The position numbers were made by a program, and so were the translations under genes. The notes under the pieces were generated by a model. It did not search any database. It had not been told where the DNA came from and was given only the letters and a program-made list of their open reading frames with translations. DNA of 64,000 nucleotides from Allomuricauda sp. Lineage in GTDB: Bacteria > Bacteroidota > Bacteroidia > Flavobacteriales > Flavobacteriaceae. Below are positions 8,816-17,132 of this stretch, in pieces (positions within the stretch are counted from its first letter, which is position 1; each line of letters opens with the position of its first letter). The stretch is from assembly GCF_002699205.1 (NCBI RefSeq), contig NZ_PABT01000014.1, positions 310,001 through 374,000 of the forward strand, written 5' to 3'.

Positions 8816-9074
8816 AATATCAATATTTAATTTAAGGGTGCTTTAGGCCTTTGCAATCTCCTTGTTTACGGGCCAGGTTGCCGGAAGTGGAGCCTACAAC
8901 TCCATCACACAGCAAAGCCTTCTTAAACTTTGGGGCCATTGAGATACACATGATGAGTTATAAAAATGGTTGGGTCAGGGAGCTGGATTAGTTTTTTATA
9001 CCCATACCTCAATATAGATTCTTCAAAGGCCAAAACCTATTTTGGTTACCTTTGGCAAAAATTATCATACATAT
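8816..9074 (+). other. Intergenic stretch with possible decayed coding remnant
   Basis: No intact gene is seen. Around 8845-8928 one rightward frame reads like protein (GQVAGSGAYNSITQQ) and stops at TGA. A second frame reads on through IEIHMMSYKNGWVREL to a TAG near 8991. A single shift would join them, so this may be the tail of a broken gene; I cannot name it. A TACCTTTG box at 9047-9054 is a likely -7 element for yicC. Confidence 0.25.
9047..9054 (+). promoter_or_regulatory. Candidate -7 box upstream of yicC
   Basis: TACCTTTG fits the Bacteroidota TAnnTTTG element and lies 20 bases before the chosen ATG at 9075. No clear -33 partner is seen. Confidence 0.4.
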
Positions 9075-9932
9075 ATGATCCAATCCATGACAGGCTTTGG
9101 GAAGCACGTTGTTCAGCTTCCTTCCAAGAAAATTACCGTTGAGCTGAAATCGCTCAACAGCAAAAATTTGGATATCAATGCCAGACTTCCACAATTCTAT
9201 AGAGAAAAGGAGCTGGAACTTCGTAAAATGATTGCAGGTGCTTTGGACAGGGGCAAAGTGGACTTTAACCTTTATGTTGAAATTACTGGAGAGGAAACCA
9301 CGGCCGAGGTGAACAAAGGCGTGGTAAAAAAATACATGGAACAATTGGCGGACATTGCCCAAGGGGATGATATAAAGCTATTGGAAATGGCATTGCGTAT
9401 GCCCGACACCCTTAAAACGGACAAAGACGATATTGACGAGGAAGAATATAAGGCCATTAGGGAAGCATTGGAAAAGGCCCTCTCCAAAATAGTGGAGTTC
9501 CGCAACGAAGAAGGCAAAGTGCTGGAGCGGGATTTTATTATGAGGCTCAAGAATTTGAACGAACTTTTGGAAGCGGTGAAAGCCATGGACCCTGAGCGTT
9601 TGGCAACGGTAAGGGAACGATTGGAAAAAGCGGTTGCCGATCTCAAAGTGGAATTGGATGCCAATAGGTTTGAACAAGAGCTGATCTATTATCTGGAAAA
9701 ATATGACATCACGGAAGAAAAGGTCCGTTTGGCCAATCACTTAAAATATTTTGAAACTACCTTGAACTCCAAGGATTCCAATGGGAAAAAACTAGGGTTC
9801 ATTTCCCAAGAAATAGGAAGAGAGATCAATACCATAGGCTCCAAGGCCAATTATGCCCCAATGCAGCAATTGGTGGTACAGATGAAGGATGAATTGGAAA
9901 AGATCAAGGAACAAATGCTCAATGTACTATGA
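9075..9932 (+). CDS. yicC: YicC family endoribonuclease-like protein
   Basis: 285 residues from the ATG at 9075, which gives the family's standard start MIQSMTGFGK. An in-frame start 33 bases upstream adds residues not found in the family and overlaps the promoter box. The N-terminal domain (VELKSLNSKNLD) and the C-terminal DUF1732 part (FISQEIGREINTIGSKAN) are complete. E. coli YicC has endoribonuclease activity. The gene lies directly ahead of gmk and overlaps it by four bases (ATGA), a common arrangement in Bacteroidota. Confidence 0.9.
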   Translation: MIQSMTGFGKHVVQLPSKKITVELKSLNSKNLDINARLPQFYREKELELRKMIAGALDRGKVDFNLYVEITGEETTAEVNKGVVKKYMEQLADIAQGDDIKLLEMALRMPDTLKTDKDDIDEEEYKAIREALEKALSKIVEFRNEEGKVLERDFIMRLKNLNELLEAVKAMDPERLATVRERLEKAVADLKVELDANRFEQELIYYLEKYDITEEKVRLANHLKYFETTLNSKDSNGKKLGFISQEIGREINTIGSKANYAPMQQLVVQMKDELEKIKEQMLNVL

Positions 9933-10528
9933 CAGAAGGCGGTAAACTTATTATATTTTCAGCACCTTCCGGGAGTGGAAAAACTACCATTGTCAAACAT
10001 TTATTGGATCAACCCGAGTTGAACTTGGCCTTTTCCATATCCGCAACCTCACGTCCTCGAAGGGCAAAGGAAAAAAATGGGGTCAATTATTACTTTATGT
10101 CCGTTTCCCAGTTTAAAAGACATATAAAGGATGGCGATTTTTTGGAATGGGAGGAAGTGTACCGCGATAATTTTTATGGTACGCTAAAGAGTGAAGTGGA
10201 ACGACTTTGGGCAGAGGGCAAAAATGTAATTTTTGATATCGACGTGTCCGGTGGATTGCGAATCAAAAGGAAGTTTCCAGAGAAAACCTTGGCTGTTTTC
10301 GTGAAACCTCCCAGTGTTGACGAACTTAAGATCAGACTGAAAAAGAGAAGTACCGAAAGCGATGACAAGATAAATATGCGGATTGCAAAAGCATCCGTGG
10401 AATTGGCCACGGCCCCCCAGTTTGATAAGATCATCAAGAACTATGATCTTGATGTTGCATTGGACGAAGCACATAAGTTGGTCGCAGAGTTCGTAGGGGC
10501 CGAGATCCCAGATTCAAAAGAAGAATGA
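9929..10528 (+). CDS. gmk: Guanylate kinase
   Basis: 199 residues, full length. It phosphorylates GMP to GDP with ATP. The P-loop APSGSGKTT is at residues 12-20, and SRPRRAKEKNGVNYYF near residue 42 is the GMP-binding region. FLEWEEVYRDNFYGT and VIFDIDVSGG are further family motifs. It is the middle gene of a yicC-gmk-nadD run whose members overlap by four bases at each junction, so one transcript with coupled translation is likely. Confidence 0.96.
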   Translation: MTEGGKLIIFSAPSGSGKTTIVKHLLDQPELNLAFSISATSRPRRAKEKNGVNYYFMSVSQFKRHIKDGDFLEWEEVYRDNFYGTLKSEVERLWAEGKNVIFDIDVSGGLRIKRKFPEKTLAVFVKPPSVDELKIRLKKRSTESDDKINMRIAKASVELATAPQFDKIIKNYDLDVALDEAHKLVAEFVGAEIPDSKEE

Positions 10529-11115
10529 TCATGAAAAAGGTAGGGCTCTTTTTTGGAACCTTTAACCCGATACACATAGGCCATTTGGTGATAGCGAACC
10601 ACATGGTGGAGTTTTCCGATCTGGATGAGGTTTGGTTCGTTATTACACCACAAAGCCCTTTTAAGGTAAAGCAATCACTTTTGGACAATAATCATCGTTA
10701 TCAAATGGTGTTTGAAGCTGTTCAGGATTACCCCAAGTTAAAACCCAGTAAAATAGAGTTTGACCTGCCCCAGCCAAACTATACCACAAATACGCTGGCC
10801 CATTTGGATGATAAGTATGGAAAAAACCATCAATTTTCGCTCATAATGGGGGAGGATAACTTGAAAAGTTTCCATAAATGGAAAAATTATGAGGCTATTT
10901 TGGAGCATTACTCAATCCATGTGTACCCGAGGATTTCACACGGTGAGATAGAGCACCGATTTAAAGGACACCCTAGGATTACCAAGGTCGACGCCCCTAT
11001 TATGGAAATATCGTCCACATTTATCCGTAAATCCCATAAAGCCGGAAAAAATATTCGCCCCATGCTTCCGTACTCCGTATGGAAATATATGGACGAGATG
11101 AATTTTTACAGGTAA
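10525..11115 (+). CDS. nadD: Nicotinate-nucleotide adenylyltransferase
   Basis: 196 residues. It makes nicotinate adenine dinucleotide from nicotinate mononucleotide and ATP in NAD synthesis. The nucleotidyltransferase loop GTFNPIHIGH is at residues 10-19, and the second motif ISSTFIRKS near residue 166 holds the SxTxxR pattern. The start could be the ATG at 10525, which overlaps the gmk stop, or the ATG at 10531, six bases on; either gives a full domain. It ends 9 bases before the oppositely facing DUF6503 gene. Confidence 0.95.
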   Translation: MIMKKVGLFFGTFNPIHIGHLVIANHMVEFSDLDEVWFVITPQSPFKVKQSLLDNNHRYQMVFEAVQDYPKLKPSKIEFDLPQPNYTTNTLAHLDDKYGKNHQFSLIMGEDNLKSFHKWKNYEAILEHYSIHVYPRISHGEIEHRFKGHPRITKVDAPIMEISSTFIRKSHKAGKNIRPMLPYSVWKYMDEMNFYR

Positions 11116-11124
11116 CCACACTCT

Positions 11125-11853
11125 TTATTCATCAATTTGGACTTTCTCCAACGTATCGGTCCCTAAGTATTTATTATCCTTGTTCAGGTACCATGCCCTT
11201 GTTTTGGGCATTTTTATACCGTTGATATCTTCCAATCCTTCCAAAAGGATGTATTCACCATCATTTTTGCTTTCATCATGGTAAAATTGATAAACTTCCA
11301 TGGCGTAGGTGGTCGGGTCAAAATAAAAATACCAGGTATCCTCGCCGACCTCTGCTTCGTATGTGACTTTTAAAACCACATATTCTTTGCCCTTGAAAGT
11401 CTTTTTTTGAACCTTGGGATCTAGGTGGGTTCCAGGGTCGGTAAGTTTCATGGGAAGGCCGTACAAATAGGTGTAATAATCTTTCATGAAATTGCCCCGT
11501 TCACAATTTAAGCGTAATTCCTCCGCTTGTTCCTTTGAAAAATCTTTGCTTCCGTTCAATGTTATCTCGCAAGATGTATCATTTATATGATAGGAATAGG
11601 CATTTTCACCTTGCTCTACGGCCAAGTGGAATTCCTGTTTGGGGAAATTTACGGTAATGATACTGGTTCGTTTGGGACGGTCGGGGGTTTCCATGACCAC
11701 TTTGAAGGAGGTCTTTAAATGTCCCCAGTTCCCGTTGGGGTCATGAAATGCGATGGCATTTTTTAAAACCTCATCGGCTGATTGGGATTGGACCCGAAGA
11801 GGAAGAATGAACAAAAAACCAAATAATAGAAAAATAGTGCAATACCTTTTCAT
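11125..11853 (-). CDS. DUF6503 family secreted protein
   Basis: 242 residues. A signal peptide (residues 1-24, ending RVQSQS) leads into an export-type domain: LKNAIAFHDPNGNW, then SFKVVMETPDRPKRTSI and a beta-rich body with YYTYLYGLPMKLTDPG. This matches the DUF6503 family of Bacteroidota, whose fold resembles lipoprotein carriers; the function is unknown. It starts 35 bases after the phosphate transporter's stop on the same strand, so read-through from that operon is possible. Its start codon lies in a ten-base inverted repeat. Confidence 0.75.
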   Translation of the reverse strand: MKRYCTIFLLFGFLFILPLRVQSQSADEVLKNAIAFHDPNGNWGHLKTSFKVVMETPDRPKRTSIITVNFPKQEFHLAVEQGENAYSYHINDTSCEITLNGSKDFSKEQAEELRLNCERGNFMKDYYTYLYGLPMKLTDPGTHLDPKVQKKTFKGKEYVVLKVTYEAEVGEDTWYFYFDPTTYAMEVYQFYHDESKNDGEYILLEGLEDINGIKMPKTRAWYLNKDNKYLGTDTLEKVQIDE

Positions 11854-11879
11854 GTCAAAAATTGTTATATGACATGAAA
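11848..11879 (-). repeat. Inverted repeat covering the DUF6503 start codon
   Basis: Perfect 10-base arms (TTTCATGTCA at 11848-11857, TGACATGAAA at 11870-11879) flank a 12-base loop. The gene's ATG at 11851-11853 lies inside one arm, so an RNA hairpin here could hide the start. There is no U-run, so it is not a classical terminator. Confidence 0.5.
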
Positions 11880-11888
11880 GATACTGTT

Positions 11889-14183
11889 TTATTTTGTGTC
11901 TATAGTGGCGGGTTCAACAGTGCTATCGTGTTCGTGGTAGTATTGTTCCAAGAGGTTCATCATTGCGGTGATCAAATCCCTTGTTTCAAGTAAAAGTGAG
12001 AAATACAGCGTTGTGTTTTTGGGACTCGATTCCTCTGTTCTTGTCCTTGAAACTTGGAGGTCGATCTTTTGGGAGACCAAATCATAAAGTTCTTGTTTGG
12101 AATTCAAAATGGCACCGATCTGCTCAAAGGATTTTTCCTCAAACGCCTTTTGGGTGCTATTGAAGATTTCTTCCAGCTTATGGTCAATTTCCTTCAGTTC
12201 CTTGATTTGGTTGTATTTAAGTTTTTTGTGGTTATTGTGCACATGGTTGTGACTTACCTTGCCTATATATTCCAAGGACTGGGACATATCTGTCAAGTAT
12301 CCCATTATGTTGATGTAAAAATTACTGGCACCAATATGGGCTTCCTCCAAGTTTTTGATAAAATAGAAGGTATGTTCCCTTAGATCCTCTATTTCCATTG
12401 CAAGCTTTTTACCTTGCTTTTTATTTTTCTTTAAAGAGTCCAATGCCTGTTTGGCAAGCCCGTTTATGGAATTTGTATAGATTTTGTTACTACGCTTTAC
12501 TACATTGGCAATATTGGCCGCAGTCTCTTCAATTACCCCTTGAATGGAGCTGCTTTCGGCCCTTCTCAATCGATCCTCGACTTTTATTTCCTTTGATTTT
12601 TTATTATAGGAAATGTAGTTTCTTACCAATAGGAGAACAGCGGCGAACAATAGTATGGCAATGGCAGCCCCTTTTCCGAAACTGATAAGCGATAATATAA
12701 TTCCTGAAGCCAAGAAAGCAATAATCGCCGTACTGAACCAACCAGCGATTACGTTCAATACCCCTGCTACCCTATAAACGGCACTTTCCGCACCCCATGC
12801 CCTGTCCGCCAAAGATGTACCCATGGCCACCATAAAGGTCACGTAGGTCGTAGAAAGTGGAAGTTTGTATGATGTGGCAATTGAAATAAGGATGCCCGCA
12901 ACCATCAAGTTTACGGAAGCCCTGATCATGTCAAATGCAGGTAGTTGGAGTACTTTGTCCTTGGAAAGGTTTACAGTGGGCTTTTCAAACCTTTTATCAA
13001 TTTTCCTTTGAATGGGCGTGGGTATCACACTGGAAACCCAAGTGGACATATTTATTGAAAATCTCACCAATCCCCTGGACAAAAAATTGGGTTGGAATTT
13101 TTCTTTGGCCTCCCCTTCCCTGGATAGGTTTATTTCTGTATCGGCCACATATCTTGCTTTTTTGGATAACCATAGCGTGACGACCATGATCATTCCGGAA
13201 AGGAACAATAGGAGGGTTGGGGTCTCAACTTTGGTGGACAAGATCTCCATACTGAATTCGGTGGCAGGAATTCCGGAACCTGCCCATGCTTCATAGGATT
13301 GCCATGCGGCAATGGGGACACCAATAAAGTTGACCAGGTCGTTTCCTGCAAAAGCTAGGGCAAGGGCAAAAGTTCCCACACCAATAATCACCTTATAGAT
13401 GTTGACTTTTGCAAATTGAATGAGCAAATATGAAATAAGGAACCATAATGCAAAGCTGATTGTTGCGACCATATATATTTCGGTCTCGAGGAACTCCTTA
13501 ATGGTTCTTCCCCCAATGAAATCATAGGTTTGATCGGCAAAAGGAGTGCCTTTTATACCTTTCAACAATATAAAATAGAATATGGCAGACAGTGCTACGC
13601 CAGCAAAGACTGCTCCGACCCATTTTGCTTTTTTCTGGTATTGGTAGGACAACAGAAGACGGGACACCCATTGCACAAATGCACCAACGGTAAATGCAAT
13701 CACGACCGAGGACAGGATGCCAATGATAATTTCGATGGCCTTGTCGGTATTGATATAGTTGACAACATCGGAAAAATTACCATTCACATCAGCTATTTTT
13801 AATATTGCCATGGCCACGGCCGCACCCAAAAGGTTAAATACTATGGACACTGTGGTAGAAGTGGGCATCCCCAAAGTGTTGAAAAAGTCCAACAATAGAA
13901 TGTCCGTGATCATCACGGCCATAAAGATGAACATGATTTCGTCAAAGTAGAACTCACCTGGATTAAAAATACCTTTCCTTGCAACCTCCATAAGACCACT
14001 GGAGAAAATTGCCCCACATGCAATCCCTACACTGGCAACAATCATAATGGTTTTGAATGAAATGGCTTTTGATCCTATGGCGGAGTTAAGAAAGTTAACC
14101 GCATCATTGCTTACACCAACAACAAGATCGGCGATGGCCAAAATGCCCAAAGCAACCAGAATCAGAAAATATATGTTGTCCAT
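11889..14183 (-). CDS. PiT family inorganic phosphate transporter with C-terminal PhoU-like domain
   Basis: 764 residues. The two PiT signatures are clear: VSNDAVNFLNSAIG near residue 24 and AFAGNDLVNFIGVP near residue 285. About 12 membrane segments are spread over residues 1-530. The last 220 residues are soluble, helical and rich in charge (RRAESSSIQGVIEETAANI, HIGASNFYINIMGYL), resembling the PhoU-like DUF47 domain that often accompanies PiT carriers as a separate protein. Here it is fused. The protein imports phosphate with a cation. It follows the O/P porin gene on the same strand, and the pair would take phosphate across both membranes. Confidence 0.9.
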   Translation of the reverse strand: MDNIYFLILVALGILAIADLVVGVSNDAVNFLNSAIGSKAISFKTIMIVASVGIACGAIFSSGLMEVARKGIFNPGEFYFDEIMFIFMAVMITDILLLDFFNTLGMPTSTTVSIVFNLLGAAVAMAILKIADVNGNFSDVVNYINTDKAIEIIIGILSSVVIAFTVGAFVQWVSRLLLSYQYQKKAKWVGAVFAGVALSAIFYFILLKGIKGTPFADQTYDFIGGRTIKEFLETEIYMVATISFALWFLISYLLIQFAKVNIYKVIIGVGTFALALAFAGNDLVNFIGVPIAAWQSYEAWAGSGIPATEFSMEILSTKVETPTLLLFLSGMIMVVTLWLSKKARYVADTEINLSREGEAKEKFQPNFLSRGLVRFSINMSTWVSSVIPTPIQRKIDKRFEKPTVNLSKDKVLQLPAFDMIRASVNLMVAGILISIATSYKLPLSTTYVTFMVAMGTSLADRAWGAESAVYRVAGVLNVIAGWFSTAIIAFLASGIILSLISFGKGAAIAILLFAAVLLLVRNYISYNKKSKEIKVEDRLRRAESSSIQGVIEETAANIANVVKRSNKIYTNSINGLAKQALDSLKKNKKQGKKLAMEIEDLREHTFYFIKNLEEAHIGASNFYINIMGYLTDMSQSLEYIGKVSHNHVHNNHKKLKYNQIKELKEIDHKLEEIFNSTQKAFEEKSFEQIGAILNSKQELYDLVSQKIDLQVSRTRTEESSPKNTTLYFSLLLETRDLITAMMNLLEQYYHEHDSTVEPATIDTK

Positions 14184-14255
14184 ATTAAAAGTTCAAAAAA
14201 AATTTTTCAAATATCTACAGAATGCCCTTTGATAACGTTATGTAAAGGTTATTTT

Positions 14256-15470
14256 TTAAAAATGTACATCTACTTGTAAACGCCACATTAATTCATCCGA
14301 TTCACTGGTTGCGTTCAAATAGCTAAAATCTGTCTGTACCTTTAACTTGTGTCCCACGACATACTTTGAAACACCTAAGGTATATTGTTCTTCGGGATTT
14401 TCCCCGGTAATGTTAAAATCCAATGTAATATTTGTAAACCTTGCCGATACTTCCCAATTATTTTTTAAAAGATAACCTGATTGAAGGTTTAGCCCTCTTC
14501 CCACTTGCACTGTGTCGCCAGTTGGGGTATTGTCAGAATTTAGGGCAATGGGATTGTCGGCATCACGATGTGCATACTCTCCCATAAGGGAAAAACCTTG
14601 GTATTTGAACATAATGTCGAAGAAGAGGGTGGAAATATCGGTTTGATGGAACCCAACATCATTGAACATATAAGTGCCCATATTGCTCCGTGTTTTTACG
14701 GCATCCTTGTTTATGTCGTATGTGGCCGCCAACATTAATTTGGGAGTGGGCTCTCGGTCAAGGTCGGTGCCTTTGTACTCCCCTTTATTCATAAATTTCC
14801 CGAATGGCAACAATTCAAGCCTTGTGGTATATTGATGGCCTCCCAAGTTGCCCTCGGTTACATTTCTTCCTTCTCCTTGTGAGAATGCAAACTTTTCTCG
14901 AACCAAAAACTTTTCACCCATGTAAAAATGATGTCTCAATTGAAAGCCCATGTCCCTATCAATATTGAACCTGCTGTTCAATAACGATCGGTCAACTTGT
15001 TGCAGATCTCCTGAAGAAATGACCCGTTCAATGTTGCCAGGTAATTTTGTTTGTCCGAACCAAAGCTCAAAGTTTTGATAAAAATTCCACATCACGACCG
15101 CATCATAAATGTACCGTGGCGTATTTCCTGTAAACTCGGAACCACCGGACATGTCCCTATTTGACAATCCAAGTTCTATTTTGTATGTAAGTTTAGGAGA
15201 ATAAGCAAAACCATTGAATTTAATCCGGGCTCGCCTTACCAAAAAGTTTTGTTCAGGGTTTGAAAAGCTCTTTTCCCCTTGATCGATCCAACTAAAATTT
15301 GACAAAATCTGCATTCTTGCCCCTACTTTCATGGACCAAGTACTGTCTTTGCCAACAATGTTCAGTAATCCTTTGCCAAATTTGGTCGAAGAAATTTCTT
15401 GTGAATAAGAAAATTGAGCGTAGGTCAATATAAAGAAGCACCCGATAAGGGTTAACTTTTTGGCAATCAT
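14256..15470 (-). CDS. Phosphate-selective porin O/P family outer membrane protein
   Basis: 404 residues. A signal peptide (MIAKKLTLIGCFFILTYAQFSYSQ) is followed by a beta-barrel: alternating aromatic strands, WSMKVGARMQILSNFSWID, FLVRRARIKFNGFAY and a C-terminal strand ending RLQVDVHF. The FLVRRARIKF pattern is typical of the OprP/OprO-like family. It probably lets phosphate or other anions cross the outer membrane. The gap to the PiT gene is 72 bases and shows no terminator. Confidence 0.88.
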   Translation of the reverse strand: MIAKKLTLIGCFFILTYAQFSYSQEISSTKFGKGLLNIVGKDSTWSMKVGARMQILSNFSWIDQGEKSFSNPEQNFLVRRARIKFNGFAYSPKLTYKIELGLSNRDMSGGSEFTGNTPRYIYDAVVMWNFYQNFELWFGQTKLPGNIERVISSGDLQQVDRSLLNSRFNIDRDMGFQLRHHFYMGEKFLVREKFAFSQGEGRNVTEGNLGGHQYTTRLELLPFGKFMNKGEYKGTDLDREPTPKLMLAATYDINKDAVKTRSNMGTYMFNDVGFHQTDISTLFFDIMFKYQGFSLMGEYAHRDADNPIALNSDNTPTGDTVQVGRGLNLQSGYLLKNNWEVSARFTNITLDFNITGENPEEQYTLGVSKYVVGHKLKVQTDFSYLNATSESDELMWRLQVDVHF

Positions 15471-15773
15471 TACGGTACTAGTTTTTGTCGCTGCAAAGAA
15501 CCGTACCCAATGTTAAGTTAACATCTCTTCTATGTTATCTTATGTGTGTTGTGCTGATAAAAAAGGCTACCCCGTAAAAGGTAGCCGTCAGATTTCGAAG
15601 AATAGTCGACAAAAACTAATATCCGTAAAGAAATCTCCGCCAAAAATCAACTATGGAAGTTTCTTTACGGTAATTTTAAGTTTAAGTAATCATTAAACAT
15701 TGTTATATAAGGTGATTTCCGGTTTTCTTGGTGAATAATCCAGGTTAGATGTATATTGCACCAATAGTTGACT
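15471..15773. other. Intergenic region with two hairpins and no gene
   Basis: About 300 bases between the divergent porin and dgt genes. It holds a leftward-acting terminator (15559-15586) and, to its right, a perfect 11-base inverted repeat CCGTAAAGAAA/TTTCTTTACGG (15623-15633, 15660-15670). No protein gene of useful length is seen. A terminator with no gene in front of it suggests a short leftward RNA. I found no TAnnTTTG box for it. Confidence 0.45.
15559..15586 (-). terminator. Rho-independent terminator acting leftward
   Basis: On the minus strand GGCTACC, an 8-base loop and GGTAGCC form a 7-pair stem followed directly by a T6 run. On the plus strand there is no T-run, so it works in one direction. 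No gene lies between it and the dgt start on this strand. Confidence 0.75.
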
Positions 15774-17132
15774 ATGAACTGGGAGCAATTACTTTCTTTA
15801 AGACGGCACGGAGATACGGGGAAACGATTACGCAAAGAACAAAATGAGACCCGTTTGGGCTTTGAGGTGGATTATGACCGAATCATTTTTTCATCTGCTT
15901 TTAGAAGCTTGCAAGACAAGACACAGGTGTTTCCAATGCCCATTGCAGTAGGTTCACAGAAGAATTTTGTGCATACCCGTCTTACCCATAGTTTGGAGGT
16001 GTCAGTAGTAGGAAGAAGCCTTGGGAGGATTGCTGGACAACAAATTCTATCAAAATATCCTTTTTTGTCGGAGGTGCACGGCCATCATTTTAACGACTTT
16101 GGGGCCATTGTGGCTGCAGCGGCACTTGCCCATGATATTGGTAACCCCCCGTTTGGACATAGTGGGGAAAAAGCCATTGGGAACTACTTTAAGCAGGGCA
16201 AGGGCAAAGCCTACAAAGCCGCCCTTACCGCCGAGGAGTATCAAGACCTTATCGACTTTGAGGGCAACGCCAATGGCTTCAAGCTTTTGACCGAATCCAG
16301 AGAGGGGGTTCCCGGAGGGCTTCGTTTAAGTTATGCCACCTTGGGAGCTTTTATAAAGTACCCCAAAGGATCCTTGCCCAAAAAGCCTTCCAAACATATT
16401 GTCGATAAAAAGTTTGGTTTTTTTCAATCCGAGAAGGAGTTTTTTTATGAATTGACCGAGGAAATCGGTTTGTTGCCAAATCCCAATCATCCAAAAACCG
16501 GATTTTTAAGACATCCGCTCACGTATTTGGTCGAGGCCGCAGATGATATCTGTTATACCATCATCGATTTTGAAGATGGTATCAATTTGGGACTGATTCC
16601 CGAGGAATATGCATTGGAGTATTTGATCAATTTGGTGAAGGACAACATCAATACCAAAAAATACAATGCCATGACCACCTCAAGTGATCGATTGAGTTAT
16701 TTGAGGGCCCTTGCCATAAGCACCTTGATAGGGGACGCTGTGGATGTTTTCGTAAAGAACGAGGACAAAATTCTTCATGGAGAGTTTGATGTTTCCTTGC
16801 TGGACAAAGGCAAATATCGGGCGCAGGTAGCGGATATTATCAAATTGAGCGTCGAGAAGATCTATCAATCCACCGAAGTCGTGGACAAGGAATTGGCAGG
16901 GTACAGGATTATATCGGACCTTTTGGATATGTATACTTCGGCATTGATCAATGTCAGGGAAGGGCAGGATACCAATTACGACCGATTGCTCATTAAAAGT
17001 TTGCCGGAAAACTATCGAAATACGGATACTTCGATATATAAAATCTTATTGGACACTTGCTGTTTTGTTGCCAGCTTGTCCGATAGTGCTGCGGTGCACA
17101 TCCATGACAAGTTAACCGGTAGAAAGGTTTAG
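15774..17132 (+). CDS. dgt: dGTP triphosphohydrolase
   Basis: 452 residues from the ATG at 15774; a TTG two codons upstream is the only alternative. It hydrolyses dGTP to deoxyguanosine and triphosphate. HD-superfamily metal motifs are intact: FVHTRLTHSLEVS near residue 66 and LAHDIGNPPFGHSGE near residue 117, with the second conserved Asp expected in VEAADDICYTI. Its length and FRSLQDKTQVFP near the start fit the type-1 Dgt family. Its stop overlaps that of the opposite DUF3078 gene by four bases. Confidence 0.93.
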   Translation: MNWEQLLSLRRHGDTGKRLRKEQNETRLGFEVDYDRIIFSSAFRSLQDKTQVFPMPIAVGSQKNFVHTRLTHSLEVSVVGRSLGRIAGQQILSKYPFLSEVHGHHFNDFGAIVAAAALAHDIGNPPFGHSGEKAIGNYFKQGKGKAYKAALTAEEYQDLIDFEGNANGFKLLTESREGVPGGLRLSYATLGAFIKYPKGSLPKKPSKHIVDKKFGFFQSEKEFFYELTEEIGLLPNPNHPKTGFLRHPLTYLVEAADDICYTIIDFEDGINLGLIPEEYALEYLINLVKDNINTKKYNAMTTSSDRLSYLRALAISTLIGDAVDVFVKNEDKILHGEFDVSLLDKGKYRAQVADIIKLSVEKIYQSTEVVDKELAGYRIISDLLDMYTSALINVREGQDTNYDRLLIKSLPENYRNTDTSIYKILLDTCCFVASLSDSAAVHIHDKLTGRKV

